Positions 34,863 through 45,724 of a stretch of DNA of 64,000 nucleotides are shown here, one piece after another (positions within the stretch are counted from its first letter, which is position 1; each line of letters starts with the position of its first letter). The stretch covers positions 20,894,119 through 20,958,118 of the forward strand of contig CM077648.1 in the NCBI GenBank assembly GCA_039707465.1. Direction: 5' to 3'. The notes under the pieces are model-generated. The model was not told where the DNA came from. It saw only the letters and a program-made list of their open reading frames with translations, and did not search any database. The DNA comes from Rhabdophis nuchalis. Taxonomy: Eukaryota; Chordata; Lepidosauria; Squamata; Natricidae. A program made the position numbers and the translations under genes.

Positions 34863-36172
34863 TGGAGAGCTAACCCTAACCCTAAGTGGAATTTCCCCCA
34901 ATGGGATTTTCCCATGTATTTTGCCAGGAAATGTACACAAGGCCGGGTCGAAAGGCGTACCCCATCCTAACAATACCGAGGGCCTCAGAATCCAATGGCG
35001 ATGTCCGTTTGGCTCTGCTAGTGCATGGAGAGCTAACCCTAACCCTAAGTGGAATTTTACCCAGTGGGATTTTCCCATGTAATTTGCCAGCAAATGTACA
35101 TAAGGCCAGCTCGAAAGGCGTGCCCCCTCCTAACCATAATGATGGCCTCCGAATCCAATGGCGATGTCCGTTTTTCTCTGTGAGTTCATGGAGAGCTAAC
35201 CCTAACCCTAAGTGGAATTTTCCCCAATGGGAGTTTCCCATGTATTTTGCCAGGAAATGTACATAAGGCCGGCTCGAAAGTTGTGCTCCCTCCTAACCAT
35301 ACCGAGGGTCTCCGAATCCAATGCCGATGTCTGTTTTGCTCTGCGAGTTCATGGAGAGCTAACCCTAACCGTAAGTGGAATTTTCCCCAGTGGGATTTTC
35401 CCATGTATTTTGCAAGGAAATATACATAAGGCCGGGTCTTAAGGCGTGCCCCAACCTAACCATACCAAGGGCCTCAGAATCCAATGGTGATGTCCGTTTT
35501 GCTCTGCTAGTTCATGGAGAGCTAACCCTAAGTGGAATGTTCCCCAATGGGATTTTCCCATGTCTTTTGCCAGGAAATGCAAATAAGGCCGGCTAGAAAG
35601 GCGTGCCCCCTCCAAACCATACCGACGGCCTCCGAATTCAATGGCAATGTCCGTTTTGCTCTGCGAGTTCATGGACAGCTAACCCTAACCCTAAGTGGAA
35701 TTTTCCCCAAAGAGATTTTCCCATGTAGTTTGCCAGGAAATGTACATAAGGCCGGCTCGAAAGGTGTGCCCCCTCGTAACCATACTGAGGGCTCCGAATC
35801 CAATGCCGATGTCCGTTTGGCTCTGAGAGTTCATGGAGACCTAACCCTAACCCTAAGTGGTGTTTTCCCCAATGGGATTTTCCCTTGTATTTTGCAAGGA
35901 AATGTACATAAGACCGTCTGGAAAAGTGTGCCCCCTCCTAAACATTCCGAGGGCCTCCAAATCCAATGGTGATGTCCGTTTTGCTCTGTGATTTCATGGA
36001 GAGCTAACCCTAACCCTAAGTGGAATTTTCCCCAATGGGATTTTCCAATGGATTTTTCTAGGAAATGTACATAAGGCCGGCTGGAAATGTGTGCCCCCTC
36101 CTAAACATACCGACTGTCTCCGAATCCAATGGCGATGTCCATTTTGCTCTGTGAGTTAATGGAGAGCTAACC
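34863..36172. repeat. Higher-order block A of the satellite (8 monomers)
   Basis: An eight-monomer unit is repeated directly downstream with a period of 1,297 bp. By eye it matches block B at every position except 36141 (A versus G). It includes the short 157-bp and 162-bp monomers in the same order. Confidence 0.95.
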
Positions 36173-37469
36173 CTAACCCTAAGTGGAATTTCCCCCAATG
36201 GGATTTTCCCATGTATTTTGCCAGGAAATGTACACAAGGCCGGGTCGAAAGGCGTACCCCATCCTAACAATACCGAGGGCCTCAGAATCCAATGGCGATG
36301 TCCGTTTGGCTCTGCTAGTGCATGGAGAGCTAACCCTAACCCTAAGTGGAATTTTACCCAGTGGGATTTTCCCATGTAATTTGCCAGCAAATGTACATAA
36401 GGCCAGCTCGAAAGGCGTGCCCCCTCCTAACCATAATGATGGCCTCCGAATCCAATGGCGATGTCCGTTTTTCTCTGTGAGTTCATGGAGAGCTAACCCT
36501 AACCCTAAGTGGAATTTTCCCCAATGGGAGTTTCCCATGTATTTTGCCAGGAAATGTACATAAGGCCGGCTCGAAAGTTGTGCTCCCTCCTAACCATACC
36601 GAGGGTCTCCGAATCCAATGCCGATGTCTGTTTTGCTCTGCGAGTTCATGGAGAGCTAACCCTAACCGTAAGTGGAATTTTCCCCAGTGGGATTTTCCCA
36701 TGTATTTTGCAAGGAAATATACATAAGGCCGGGTCTTAAGGCGTGCCCCAACCTAACCATACCAAGGGCCTCAGAATCCAATGGTGATGTCCGTTTTGCT
36801 CTGCTAGTTCATGGAGAGCTAACCCTAAGTGGAATGTTCCCCAATGGGATTTTCCCATGTCTTTTGCCAGGAAATGCAAATAAGGCCGGCTAGAAAGGCG
36901 TGCCCCCTCCAAACCATACCGACGGCCTCCGAATTCAATGGCAATGTCCGTTTTGCTCTGCGAGTTCATGGACAGCTAACCCTAACCCTAAGTGGAATTT
37001 TCCCCAAAGAGATTTTCCCATGTAGTTTGCCAGGAAATGTACATAAGGCCGGCTCGAAAGGTGTGCCCCCTCGTAACCATACTGAGGGCTCCGAATCCAA
37101 TGCCGATGTCCGTTTGGCTCTGAGAGTTCATGGAGACCTAACCCTAACCCTAAGTGGTGTTTTCCCCAATGGGATTTTCCCTTGTATTTTGCAAGGAAAT
37201 GTACATAAGACCGTCTGGAAAAGTGTGCCCCCTCCTAAACATTCCGAGGGCCTCCAAATCCAATGGTGATGTCCGTTTTGCTCTGTGATTTCATGGAGAG
37301 CTAACCCTAACCCTAAGTGGAATTTTCCCCAATGGGATTTTCCAATGGATTTTTCTAGGAAATGTACATAAGGCCGGCTGGAAATGTGTGCCCCCTCCTA
37401 AACATACCGACTGTCTCCGAATCCAATGGCGATGTCCGTTTTGCTCTGTGAGTTAATGGAGAGCTAACC
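36160..37469. repeat. Higher-order block B of the satellite (8 monomers)
   Basis: This is the second near-identical copy of block A, overlapping it at the junction because the match is slightly longer than one period. Monomers upstream of 34863 and downstream of 37469 are clearly more diverged, so the block duplicated as a unit, recently or in the assembly. Confidence 0.95.
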
Positions 37470-38180
37470 TTAAGTGGAATTTTCCCCATTCGGATTTTCC
37501 CATGTATTTTGCCCGCAAATGTACATAAGGCCGGCTCGAAAGGCGTGCTCCCTCCTAACCATACTAACGTTCTCCAATCCAATGGCGATGTCTTTTTTGC
37601 CCTGCGAGTTTATGGAGAGCTAACTCTAATCCAAAGTGGAATTTTCCCCAATGGGATTTTCCCATGTATTTTGCCAGGAATTGTACATAAGGCCTGCTCG
37701 AAAGGCGTGCGTCCTCCTAACCATACGGAGGGCCTCCGAATCCAATGGCTATTTCCGTTTTGCTCTGCGAGTTGATATAGAGCTAACCCTAACCCTAAGT
37801 GGAATTTTACCCATTGGGATTTTCCCATGTATTTTGCCAGCAAATGTACATAAGGCCAGCTCGAAAGGCATGCCCCCTCCTAACAATACCGAGGGCCTCC
37901 GAATGCAATGGCGATGTCCGTTTTGCTCTGCGAGTTCAGGGACAGCTAACCCTAACCCTAAGTGGAATTTTCCCCAAAGGGATTTTCCCATGTGTTTTGC
38001 CCGCAAATGTACATAAGGCCAGCTCGAAAGACGTGCCCCCTCCTAACAATACCGAGGGCCTCCGAATCCAATGGCGATGTCTGTTTTGCTCTGCGACTTC
38101 ATGGAGAGCTAACCCTAACCCTAAGTGGAATTTTCCCCAATGGGATTTTCCCATGTATTTTGGCATGAAATGTACATAAG

Positions 38181-38810
38181 TCTGAAAATTCGAAAGTTTA
38201 AATCACTGGTCCCAGAGGCCCAATCAAATTGGATTACGTGGCATTTCTATCTTGTTTTATTGACAATAATGTGGTGATGAATTGACCCAGCCTTAGCAGA
38301 AATAGGGTACAGACTCCTTGTCATGAAAATCTTTATTTATCACCTATGAATTTATGGCATTCACACACTGAAAATTCCTGACAATAATCCTTCAAAGAGT
38401 TCCCTGCAGCAACAAACCTTATCAGTTCTTTGCTATAATTGCCAGGCTGGGAGCTCCCAGCCACAAAGCTGCAAATTACGTTCTGGCAAGCAGTCTCTGA
38501 AGCATGAAATACAATGAACCAAATCTTCAGAAATCCGAACTGTTGTCTCCTATGACCACCACTCCCCTTTCCTTCTATTTAGTCCCCAGCCAGTAGTGGC
38601 CATTCAGCATCCACATGTGCCTTGCTTCCTGAGTTACGCCTTGTTCTCAGTTGTTCTCCTCTCCTAAAAACTTTGTGCATATGTGCATCTAGAACAGGCC
38701 CCGGCTGTTCTTCCACCCACTTACCTCAACCTTCAAAGGCAGCTGCCTCTCTGGTGGCTGGGAAATGTCAGATAGCACTGGTTCTATCTATGCGTCTGAC
38801 GCAGAGCAGC
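38181..38810. other. Non-coding stretch
   Basis: No feature recognised. The transition from the satellite is abrupt. Confidence 0.5.
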
Positions 38811-38818
38811 CATTAGAC

Positions 38819-39044
38819 CAGTGGTAGTCAACCTGGTCCCTACCACCCACTAGTGGTCATTCCAGCTTTCATGGTGGGTGGTAGGTATTTTGTCCGATAC
38901 TGAAACACTTTCCTTTTTTAAATTTAATTGACTTCCCTACTTTACAAATCACCATTACTGTGGAACTGGTGGGCGGTTAGTAAATTTTACTACTAACAGA
39001 GATACAAAAGTGGCCAATAGGTATAAAAAGGTTGACTACCCCTG
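38819..39044. mobile_element. hAT MITE, family A
   Basis: The termini are CAGTGGTAGTCAACCTGG and GGTTGACTACCCCTG. The flanks CATTAGAC (38811-38818) and CATTAGAG (39045-39052) match at 7 of 8. It is colinear with 12255-12482, sharing TTTTGTCCGATACTGAA and AATTTAATTGACTTCCCTAC-like segments. Confidence 0.92.
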
Positions 39045-39356
39045 CATTAGAGCCTTCCCCCGACTCCAGAGCTGGCCCAAGTTCCTCCCAAACCTCCTCA
39101 TTGTCCAAGTCTGCCAGCAGCTCCACTGGCAGCTGGCAGGCCACAACAGCCATTGCAGTTTTCTTTCCTCCATCCCAGTTCTTTGAGAAGCTCATAGTTA
39201 AAGGGTATAATAATCATTTTTACTGAGATGACTTTATGGATGAAGGTGACCACATCTCTTTTAGTGAAGAGATATAAAGCAATATTCCATATGGCATTTC
39301 TTCTCAGAGACCCTTCAACTGAAACAGACACAACTTTGTTTTGTATGCACTAAAAT

Positions 39357-39651
39357 CAATTGTGGGATTCAAAAATTTTTAATTACCAGTTCTATGGGCA
39401 GGCCTTGTTGGGCGTGGCATGGCTTGGTGGGTGTGGCAGGAAAAGATACTGTAAAATCTCCATTCCCTCCCCATTCCAGGGGAAGGTTACTGCAAAATCC
39501 CCATTCCATCCCAATCAGCTGGGACTTGAGAGGCAGAGAATGGATGGGGGTGTGACCAGTCAGAAGTGCTATTTACCGGTTCTCCGAATTACTCAAAGTT
39601 TCTGCTACCAGTTCTCCAGAACTGGTCAGAACCTGTTGAGTACCACCTCAG
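39357..39651. mobile_element. hAT MITE, family F (CAGTGGTGGGATTCA termini), short form
   Basis: The left terminus is slightly mutated (CAATTGTGGGATTCA), and the right is TGAGTACCACCTCAG. The flanks ACTAAAAT (39349-39356) and ACTACAAT (39652-39659) match at 7 of 8. The middle holds two copies of the 41-bp unit that is expanded in the copy at 55858. Confidence 0.9.
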
Positions 39652-39659
39652 ACTACAAT

Positions 39660-40693
39660 ATTTTGTGTCTGAGACTTTTGTGTGATTCTTTGAGCAACCA
39701 ATTTCCTTTTTCCTTAACCTTGAAGTTAAGAATCCAAAGCTACAATGTCTGATGGCCTTTTGTAAACAATAGGAAGTTCATTAAAAAAAATTAAATTCTT
39801 TTCTCTTTTCCTCATCCTAAATGCTCTTGGTCAACTTTATTGTATAGTTTCTGTGCCGGACAAAAGATTCTTGTAAAAGATTTAACTATTCAATTATGGT
39901 ATTGAGCTTCTCTCAAATATACTCCTGAGCCAGTGGTTACCTCTGCATAAATTTTTATTGACCTCTGTGCATAGTAGTTTATTCTTTTGTAGGGTGCTTT
40001 TTAATATGGTAGATCAATAAGGAAATTAGAATTAGTGGCTCTTGTGGGCCATTTTCCAGACACAATTACTGGGCTGAATGAATCAATAAAGGTAACATTT
40101 ATTGTATAAGGTAAACATAACTTTTACTTAATCAATGACAAAGTGACTATAAAATAATGTAAGTTCTGCTTTCCCTCAGATGAGTAAAAGTTCAGAATAA
40201 TTCCATTATTTTGGGTTTATTTTAATGTGTAAACAAAATCAGTATCCTACTGAGACATGTTATGCATATACATTTATGATGATTGATTTTGTTTTTTATT
40301 CTCAGAACATATAGATGCAACACTTAAATTCTTAATGTACTTTCAGTCAAGGAAGTCTGTGGTTTCCTTTTTTGCTACTGTACTGTTATATTGTTGTGAT
40401 GTTAATGAAAAGGAATGACATAATGAGAGGAAACAAACAAAGAAATGAAAAGAGGAGAGATAATGTCATTTCTTGAAATGCATGAAGGATATTTAATGTT
40501 ATTCCTAAATATTATACAGGTAGAAGAAACAGTTTAAAAATTAAGTAATGAAAACATGATGTTTTAAGCAAATGAGCGAGATTTAACAGTTTAGGCGTAA
40601 TCCATAAACTCCTAATATAATAAAAAGCTAAATAAATAAAAAGCTAAAGCAGAATGCAACTTCAAAGTTTATATTTACTTATTTCTATTTCTC
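39660..40693. other. AT-rich non-coding stretch
   Basis: No feature recognised. Confidence 0.5.
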
Positions 40694-40975
40694 AGGTCAA
40701 CCCTGACTGCTCTTTAGAAGGCCAGATCCTGAAGATGAAACTTAAATACTAATGACAAAGAAGGACTCACTGGAGAAAAGCCTAATGCTGGGAAAGATTG
40801 AGGGCAAAAGAAGAAGAGGATGGCAGAGAATGAGGTGGCTGGATGGAATCACCAAAGCACTAGGCATGAGCTTAAATGGACTCCAAAGGATGGTAGAGGA
40901 CAGCAAGGCCTGGAGGAATGTTGTCCATGGGGCTGCGATGGGTCAGACACGACTTCGCAACTAACAACAACATGG
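40694..40975 (+). mobile_element. Bov-B (RTE) LINE 3' end
   Basis: Interrupted frames read VNPDCSLEGQILKMKLKY, then SLEKSLMLGKIEGKRRRG, MRWLDGITKALGMSLNGLQR and KAWRNVVHGAAMGQTRLRN, to a stop near 40964. These match the Bov-B C-terminus. A stop after MKLKY and a small deletion break the frame. The element ends in CAACTAACAACAACA. Confidence 0.92.
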
Positions 40976-41338
40976 CTACTCATCTACCAAAGGTAGTCTG
41001 GGCAGCAAACAAAAATAAAAGCAAAACAAAATTCACAATCAACAACAGGAAAAAAAAGTTGATGTCCTTAAATTTTTTTAGTAACTACAGCATACAACAG
41101 AAACAACCACATACTTGTCAGAGATCCATTAACACTGTAGCCACAGTACCTAGGGAAATAGGTTCTCGCAGTTTATTAGAAGGCTAGCAAAATTGGGGCT
41201 ATGCCTAACTCAAGGATAAGGCAGATCCATGAGATACATTGTTGATGACCCAACAAGTGACACTTCTTCATCAAAGACCATGCTACTCTGCTTAGTTTGA
41301 TGGGATTGGTAGAAACAATGGCATAACCAACATATAGC

Positions 41339-41497
41339 CAGAGGTGGGTTGCTAATTTTTTTATTACAGGTTCAGGCGCACTCCCATGCAACTCTTCTGC
41401 GCATGCACATAAGTGTCTTGGCGAGTAGGCGGAGCCTCCTGCCACTGCTACTACCGGTTTAGCCAAACTGGGCTGAACTGGCAGCAACCCACCTCTG
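41339..41497. mobile_element. hAT MITE, family C-like, 159 bp
   Basis: The termini CAGAGGTGGGTTGC and GCAACCCACCTCTG are perfect inverted repeats. The flanks CATATAGC (41331-41338) and TATATACC (41498-41505) match at 6 of 8. The body has CTACTACCGGTTTAGCCAAA. Confidence 0.9.
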
Positions 41498-41505
41498 TAT
41501 ATACC

Positions 41506-42325
41506 CATATATAATATCTCTTTATGGGGGGGGAAAGGGGAAGGAGAGAAAGAAAAAGGAGTTTTCCTTATTTTTGTGTATCCTTTGGGATACATTCAAA
41601 TTTAGCCCATGAGTTTTTCTAAATAGGATCATTTAGTTATTAAGTCTGTATAACAACACTTCTAATTTGATTCCAAAAAGTGCTGAGAATTACAGAGTTT
41701 GGAAACATTGCACCTGTTCCTGAATCAAAACTGAAGCACTGCGCAGCCCTATTAATTATAAGATGCAATTGCTCAGCAATTCCAAGATTCACTTTCACGA
41801 CTATCATATATAACATAGATTTCTTACACTGCAAGTATCTCCATGTCCATATATGCCTACCAAGAAATTAAAGAACAGTACGTTCAGGAGAGATTGTTTT
41901 AAGGTAGGTTAGCATTAAGACCTGAACATAGTAACTGAGAGATTTTGAGGAGCATTACCATATCAATGCTATCTTGTGGATAAGAATTACTCTTTTAGAG
42001 TTCTTAGTAAGTTTCTGGAGCTTTCAAAACAGACTTAAACTTACTCAGTTGTCATGGCTCCTTTCTGAAGATGGAAAACTGTGGGTAGCCTCCTTAACCT
42101 TTCCACTGACCATATGTTAGAGTTGTTTTCCAAAGAAACAAATACTTGTTCATTATTATTGAAACTACCAGGTAGTTACATGTCCCAGCCATTATTTTTT
42201 TAAAAAAAAATTAAAGATACAGTCTATGTTTAAAGTGGAGCTTCAAATTAATATTGCCATGCTAAATTACAAAGAAAGAAACCATTCAATGGGAGTATAT
42301 CTTAAATTGGGGTTACTGTTGACAG
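41506..42325. other. AT-rich non-coding stretch
   Basis: No feature recognised. Confidence 0.5.
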
Positions 42326-42330
42326 CACAG

Positions 42331-42610
42331 AGGCTCAGCGGTTAAGATGTTGAACTTCTTGCCTAGAAAGCCAGGAGCCTGGGTTCAAGACCCAAGCACC
42401 ATGCAACAGGGTGAGCTTCCGTTTTCATCCCAGTTCCTGTTAATCTAGCAGTTCTAAAGCATCAAATGCAAGTAGATAAATAGGTAGCACTTTGCTGGAA
42501 AAGTAACAGCACAGTGCTGACTCCATGGCCTTGACATGGAGATGAGCACCACTCCTTACAATCGGCAACTAGCAAAATAAAATCTGCAAGGACGCCTTTT
42601 CTTTTTTACC
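42331..42610 (+). mobile_element. Sauria SINE, diverged
   Basis: A tRNA-like head (GGCTCAGCGGTTAAGATG; B-box GGGTTCAAGACCC) is followed by TAGCAGTTCTAAAGCA, TGCAAGTAGATAAATAGG, GGAGATGAGCACCACTCC and a decayed end, CTTTTTACCTTTTT. Several internal losses make it shorter than the 340-bp copies. Confidence 0.85.
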
Positions 42611-42706
42611 TTTTTTAAAATTTGCTTTGGTTTTTTTAAAATTATTATTTGGAGAAGTTATTGAGAAGAAAAACATTTAGCAAATAAACCTGCCTAACAG
42701 AAGTGA

Positions 42707-43060
42707 AGTGGTGCATCAGTGGCCAAGATGCTGAGCTTGTTGATCATAAGGTCAGCAGTTCGGTGGTTCAAGTCTCTAGTGCCGCATAACAGCGTGAGCT
42801 CCTGTTACTTGTCGCAACTTCTGCCAACCTAGCAGTTCCAAAACACATGAAAAATGTAAGTAGAAAAATAGGGACCACTTTGGTGGGAAGGTGACAACAT
42901 TCTGTGCGCCTTTGGCATTTAGTCATGCTGGCAACATAACCACAGAGAATGTCTTCGGACAGCCCTGGCTCTTCAGCTTTGAAACAGAGATGAGCACCAT
43001 CTCCTAGAGTCAGGAACAACCAACACATGTGTGCGAAGCAAATCTTCACCTTTACCTTTA
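42707..43060 (+). mobile_element. Sauria SINE with 11-bp target duplication
   Basis: Head: ATCAGTGGCCAAGATGCTGA, with B-box-like GGTGGTTCAAGTC. Body: GTAAGTAGAAAAATAGGGAC, GGTGGGAAGGTGACAAC, CTGGCTCTTCAGCTTTGAAA. Tail: CTTCACCTTTACCTTTA. The flanks AACAGAAGTGA (42696-42706) and AACAGAAGTGA (43060-43070) are an exact target duplication. Confidence 0.93.
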
Positions 43061-43070
43061 ACAGAAGTGA

Positions 43071-43732
43071 CCACATAAACAAGTATTAAAAAACATTTCT
43101 ACTTTTTTTCTCTTTCTGATCTTTCTCCCTTTTTGCCCAATTAACTGTTCCATGGGTGGGGGGTGGGGTGGGAGGATGTTGTTTAGATCAAACATAGAGA
43201 ACAAAAAAGAAAATGGGTTTTCCCAGTTTGTGTTTTCATTATTCATTTGGCTTTTGGTATTAAATAATACATATAGATATAGTTTGTTGTTATGTGGCAT
43301 TATGGAAGGTGCCTTATTATAAAGTATCCCTAAGGTTCTCTCAAAACAAAATCAAAGGGAACCAGTAAGTGAGCCAGACCCATAAGAAAGCATTAAGTAT
43401 TTCATTTTAATCAGCTTTGATGAGTTGAAGTCCCATGACATGAATATATTTTTACCACTTGATTCCCAAGTAAGAGGGAGTATGCTCTTTCGTCTATCTG
43501 ACCCCCTGCCTGGAAATATTTGCCCTGACTGAAAGTCTAGCAAACTTACATGCATGATGATGATGTATCATACTTGCATACACGATTAATTCTGTATGGC
43601 TGGTTGTGACTCTTTGACTTGCTTTCAACATGAAGTCTGATTTTGGTACTAGATTAAATTTGTGAATATTCAGGATATGAAGTAAAAGCAGACAATCTTT
43701 TTTTTCAGCTACGAATATATGTGTGTGTGTGT
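43071..43732. other. AT-rich non-coding stretch
   Basis: Ends in a short TG run (43719-43734). Nothing else recognised. Confidence 0.5.
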
Positions 43733-43968
43733 GTGGATTTTGGTTTATTCGGGTCTTTTCCTGTGTAAAATTAAAATATTAAATTTATTATTTATTATTA
43801 GATTAATATTATAAATATTAAATAAATATTAAAATATTAAAATGAAAAAATTTTCATTTGCAAAAGGCAGAAGCCAAAGCCTGATGATGATGGGGGTGAT
43901 CCCATCGAAACATTGCAAAAACACCTTTAATTTTACACGGGAAAAGACCCGAATAAACCAAAATCTAC
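43733..43968. repeat. Inverted repeat (about 40-bp arms) around an AT-rich loop
   Basis: The left arm GGATTTTGGTTTATTCGGGT…GTGTAAAATTAAA (43733-43773) is the near-exact reverse complement of 43928-43968 (TAATTTTACACGGGAAAAGA…). The right arm is preceded by a 'GATCCCATCGAAACATTGC' segment that looks like the 3' part of a dispersed retroelement, possibly Penelope-like. Two opposed 3' ends of one family would explain the inversion. Confidence 0.8.
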
Positions 43969-43995
43969 ATACCTATACCCGTGAAAACCTACGAA

Positions 43996-44196
<201 letters not shown>

Positions 44197-44342
44197 GTAT
44201 AGGTAATTGTTTCACAACAACATGTTATTAGGCCCCAATTAAGGGAGGAGACATACTGTTGCCTTTCCTGCCTTTCGGCTCATCACCAGAGACCATCTAG
44301 ACAGCAAGCCAAGAATTACGTTGTGTAATTTTTTAGATATGT

Positions 44343-44518
44343 GTGTTAGTTTTATGAGCTGATCAATAAATTAAATTATAGAGAGGCCAGGATAGATCTA
44401 TTTCAAGCTTATTAGCTCTCATCAGCTGGCCATACCCCTTACTGGGATTCGAACCGGGGCTGTGTTGCATGCTAGGCAAGGAGCCTAGCACTTTAGCCAA
44501 GCCGGTTCCCCTTATTGC
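44343..44518 (-). mobile_element. tRNA-derived SINE, minus strand, with a solitary tail copy nearby
   Basis: The minus strand reads GGGGAACCGGCTTGGCTAAA (A-box region), CCCCGGTTCGAATCCCAGTA (perfect B-box GGTTCGAATCC), then a body ending TTATTGATCAGCTCATAAAA. The last 27 bp (44343-44369) recur inverted at 44584-44610, the apparent tail of a second, opposed copy. A 25-bp direct repeat GTATAGGTAATTGTTTCAC… (44197-44221 and 44542-44566) surrounds the SINE. Confidence 0.75.
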
Positions 44519-44952
44519 ATCAGCTGAGACAGGGTATATTAGTATAGGTAATTGTTTCACAACAACCTGTTATTAGGCTGTTATTATTGATCAGCTCATA
44601 AAACTAACACATATATATGTATATATATATATATGTACAATAATAACTGGACTAGCATACATTGTATTTTTTATAAGGGTGTCAGCTGTCCAGGGAAAAG
44701 GGTGGGAGCTATATGAAGGTGAAAAGCAAGACTTTTTAAAAGGATATATTGCTGGGGGTTGGAAGCATCAGAACTTGGCACCAAACCCTTGCCTGCTACA
44801 ATGCTACAATCAAGCAATATCTTTGCCTGGTTAGTGGAAAAGAGCCATTGTTGTAATGAAGCTTCACCATTTCTCGTCTGATATATAGACTTATACGATA
44901 TCAGGTTAGATAAGAGAAAATAGGAAGAGATTCTTGAAGATTGCATTTGACT

Positions 44953-45111
44953 TAGAGGTGGATTCCAAATCCCAGTGCTAGTGGTTTGCTCGTGTGTGCA
45001 TGGGACACTTCTGTGCATGTGCACAAGTATCTGGGTGGGTGGGCAGAGCTTCCCGCCACCGCTACTCCTGGTTTGTCTGAACTGGAACAAACCGGGAGCA
45101 ACTCACTTCTG
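44953..45111. mobile_element. hAT MITE, family C-like, 159 bp
   Basis: The termini TAGAGGTGGATTCC and CAACTCACTTCTG are mutated CAGAGGTGG/CCACCTCTG. The flanks ATTTGACT (44945-44952) and GTTTGACT (45112-45119) match at 7 of 8. The body is related to 41339-41497. Confidence 0.85.
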
Positions 45112-45199
45112 GTTTGACTCTTGGTTCCTGAAGATTACCATTGACTTTATGAGCTTGATTGTGTGCTAGAGACAGTGATATGATTCATGTATTTCTATC

Positions 45200-45412
45200 C
45201 TGCCTTTATTATGATTTTGACAAACATATCCAATATGTTCCTCCTCCTTTTTTCCACACAACAACACTGTGTGTTGATTTGGGCTGAGAGAGAGTGGATT
45301 TACCCAAATTCACCAAGCTGGCTTTCATAGCTAAAGTGGGTCTAGAACGCACAATCTCCTGGTTTCTAGCCTGGTGCTTTAACCACTAGACCACACTAGT
45401 TCTCTATGATGC
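45200..45412 (-). mobile_element. tRNA-derived SINE (GCCTGGTTGGTCTACTGG family)
   Basis: On plus it reads GGTTTCTAGCCTGGTGCTTT, AACCACTAGACCACAC at the head end and TTTCTATCCTGCCTTTATTA at the tail. The body with CAACAACACTGTGTG matches the copies at 32225 and 52580. Confidence 0.78.
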
Positions 45413-45724
45413 TTATTATTGGGAGAATGGCTGACTGAGCAAAACACATTTTGTGAACCCAAGCTATAAGTATGGAGATGCATATGTGTGGACATATACA
45501 TTTATTCTGTTCAATGCCATGCATATTTCTGATTCGCTTCCCTTCATTCTTTAGCTCTCATACGGTCTATTGTCTGCTCAGCCTTCTCTCAACCTAACTC
45601 AAAGTTCTTGACAATGATTTTGGAACTTTAAAAGTTATACCTTGACAATTATTTATTATTGAAGCTTTCTGTTACTTCTTCTGGGAGATTTTTCAGATGC
45701 TGAGAGAGACAGAAGATTATCTGT

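Larger units (their letters stand above)
34411..38180. repeat. 163-bp satellite array with telomeric CCCTAA islands
   Basis: About 23 head-to-tail monomers. The landmark AAGTGGAATTTTCCCC recurs at 34558, 34721, 34884, 35047, 35210, 35373, 35530, 35693, 35855, 36018, 36181 and onward, giving a 163-bp period with single 157- and 162-bp steps. A typical monomer reads: landmark, GGGATTTTCCC, GCCAGGAAATGTACATAAGG, CCGGCTCGAAAGGCGTGCCC, CCTCCGAATCCAATGGCGAT, TTTTGCTCTGCGAGTTCATG, GAGAGC, then TAACCCTAACCCTAA. Most monomers carry two full telomeric hexamers, and some only one (before 35530, 36827 and 37471). The array ends sharply at 38180. The many open frames across it are a by-product of the repeat. 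Confidence 0.98.

Noticed and set aside
34265..38179. Dozens of open frames of 60-146 codons on both strands in the satellite
   Set aside because: They repeat every monomer or every 1,297 bp, lie in several frames at once, and arise because the monomer has few stops. There is no start context, splice signal or domain.
34411..38180. CRISPR-like array of repeats and spacers
   Set aside because: The host is a vertebrate. The units are 163-bp near-identical monomers without unique spacers.
34411..38180. True chromosome end
   Set aside because: The hexamers come only two or so at a time inside a complex monomer, and unique or repeat DNA continues on both sides.
44440..44518. Possible tRNA gene (perfect B-box GGTTCGAATCC)
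   Set aside because: It is the head of a SINE with a long non-tRNA body, and no full cloverleaf could be drawn. The same holds for the other tRNA-like heads in the window.
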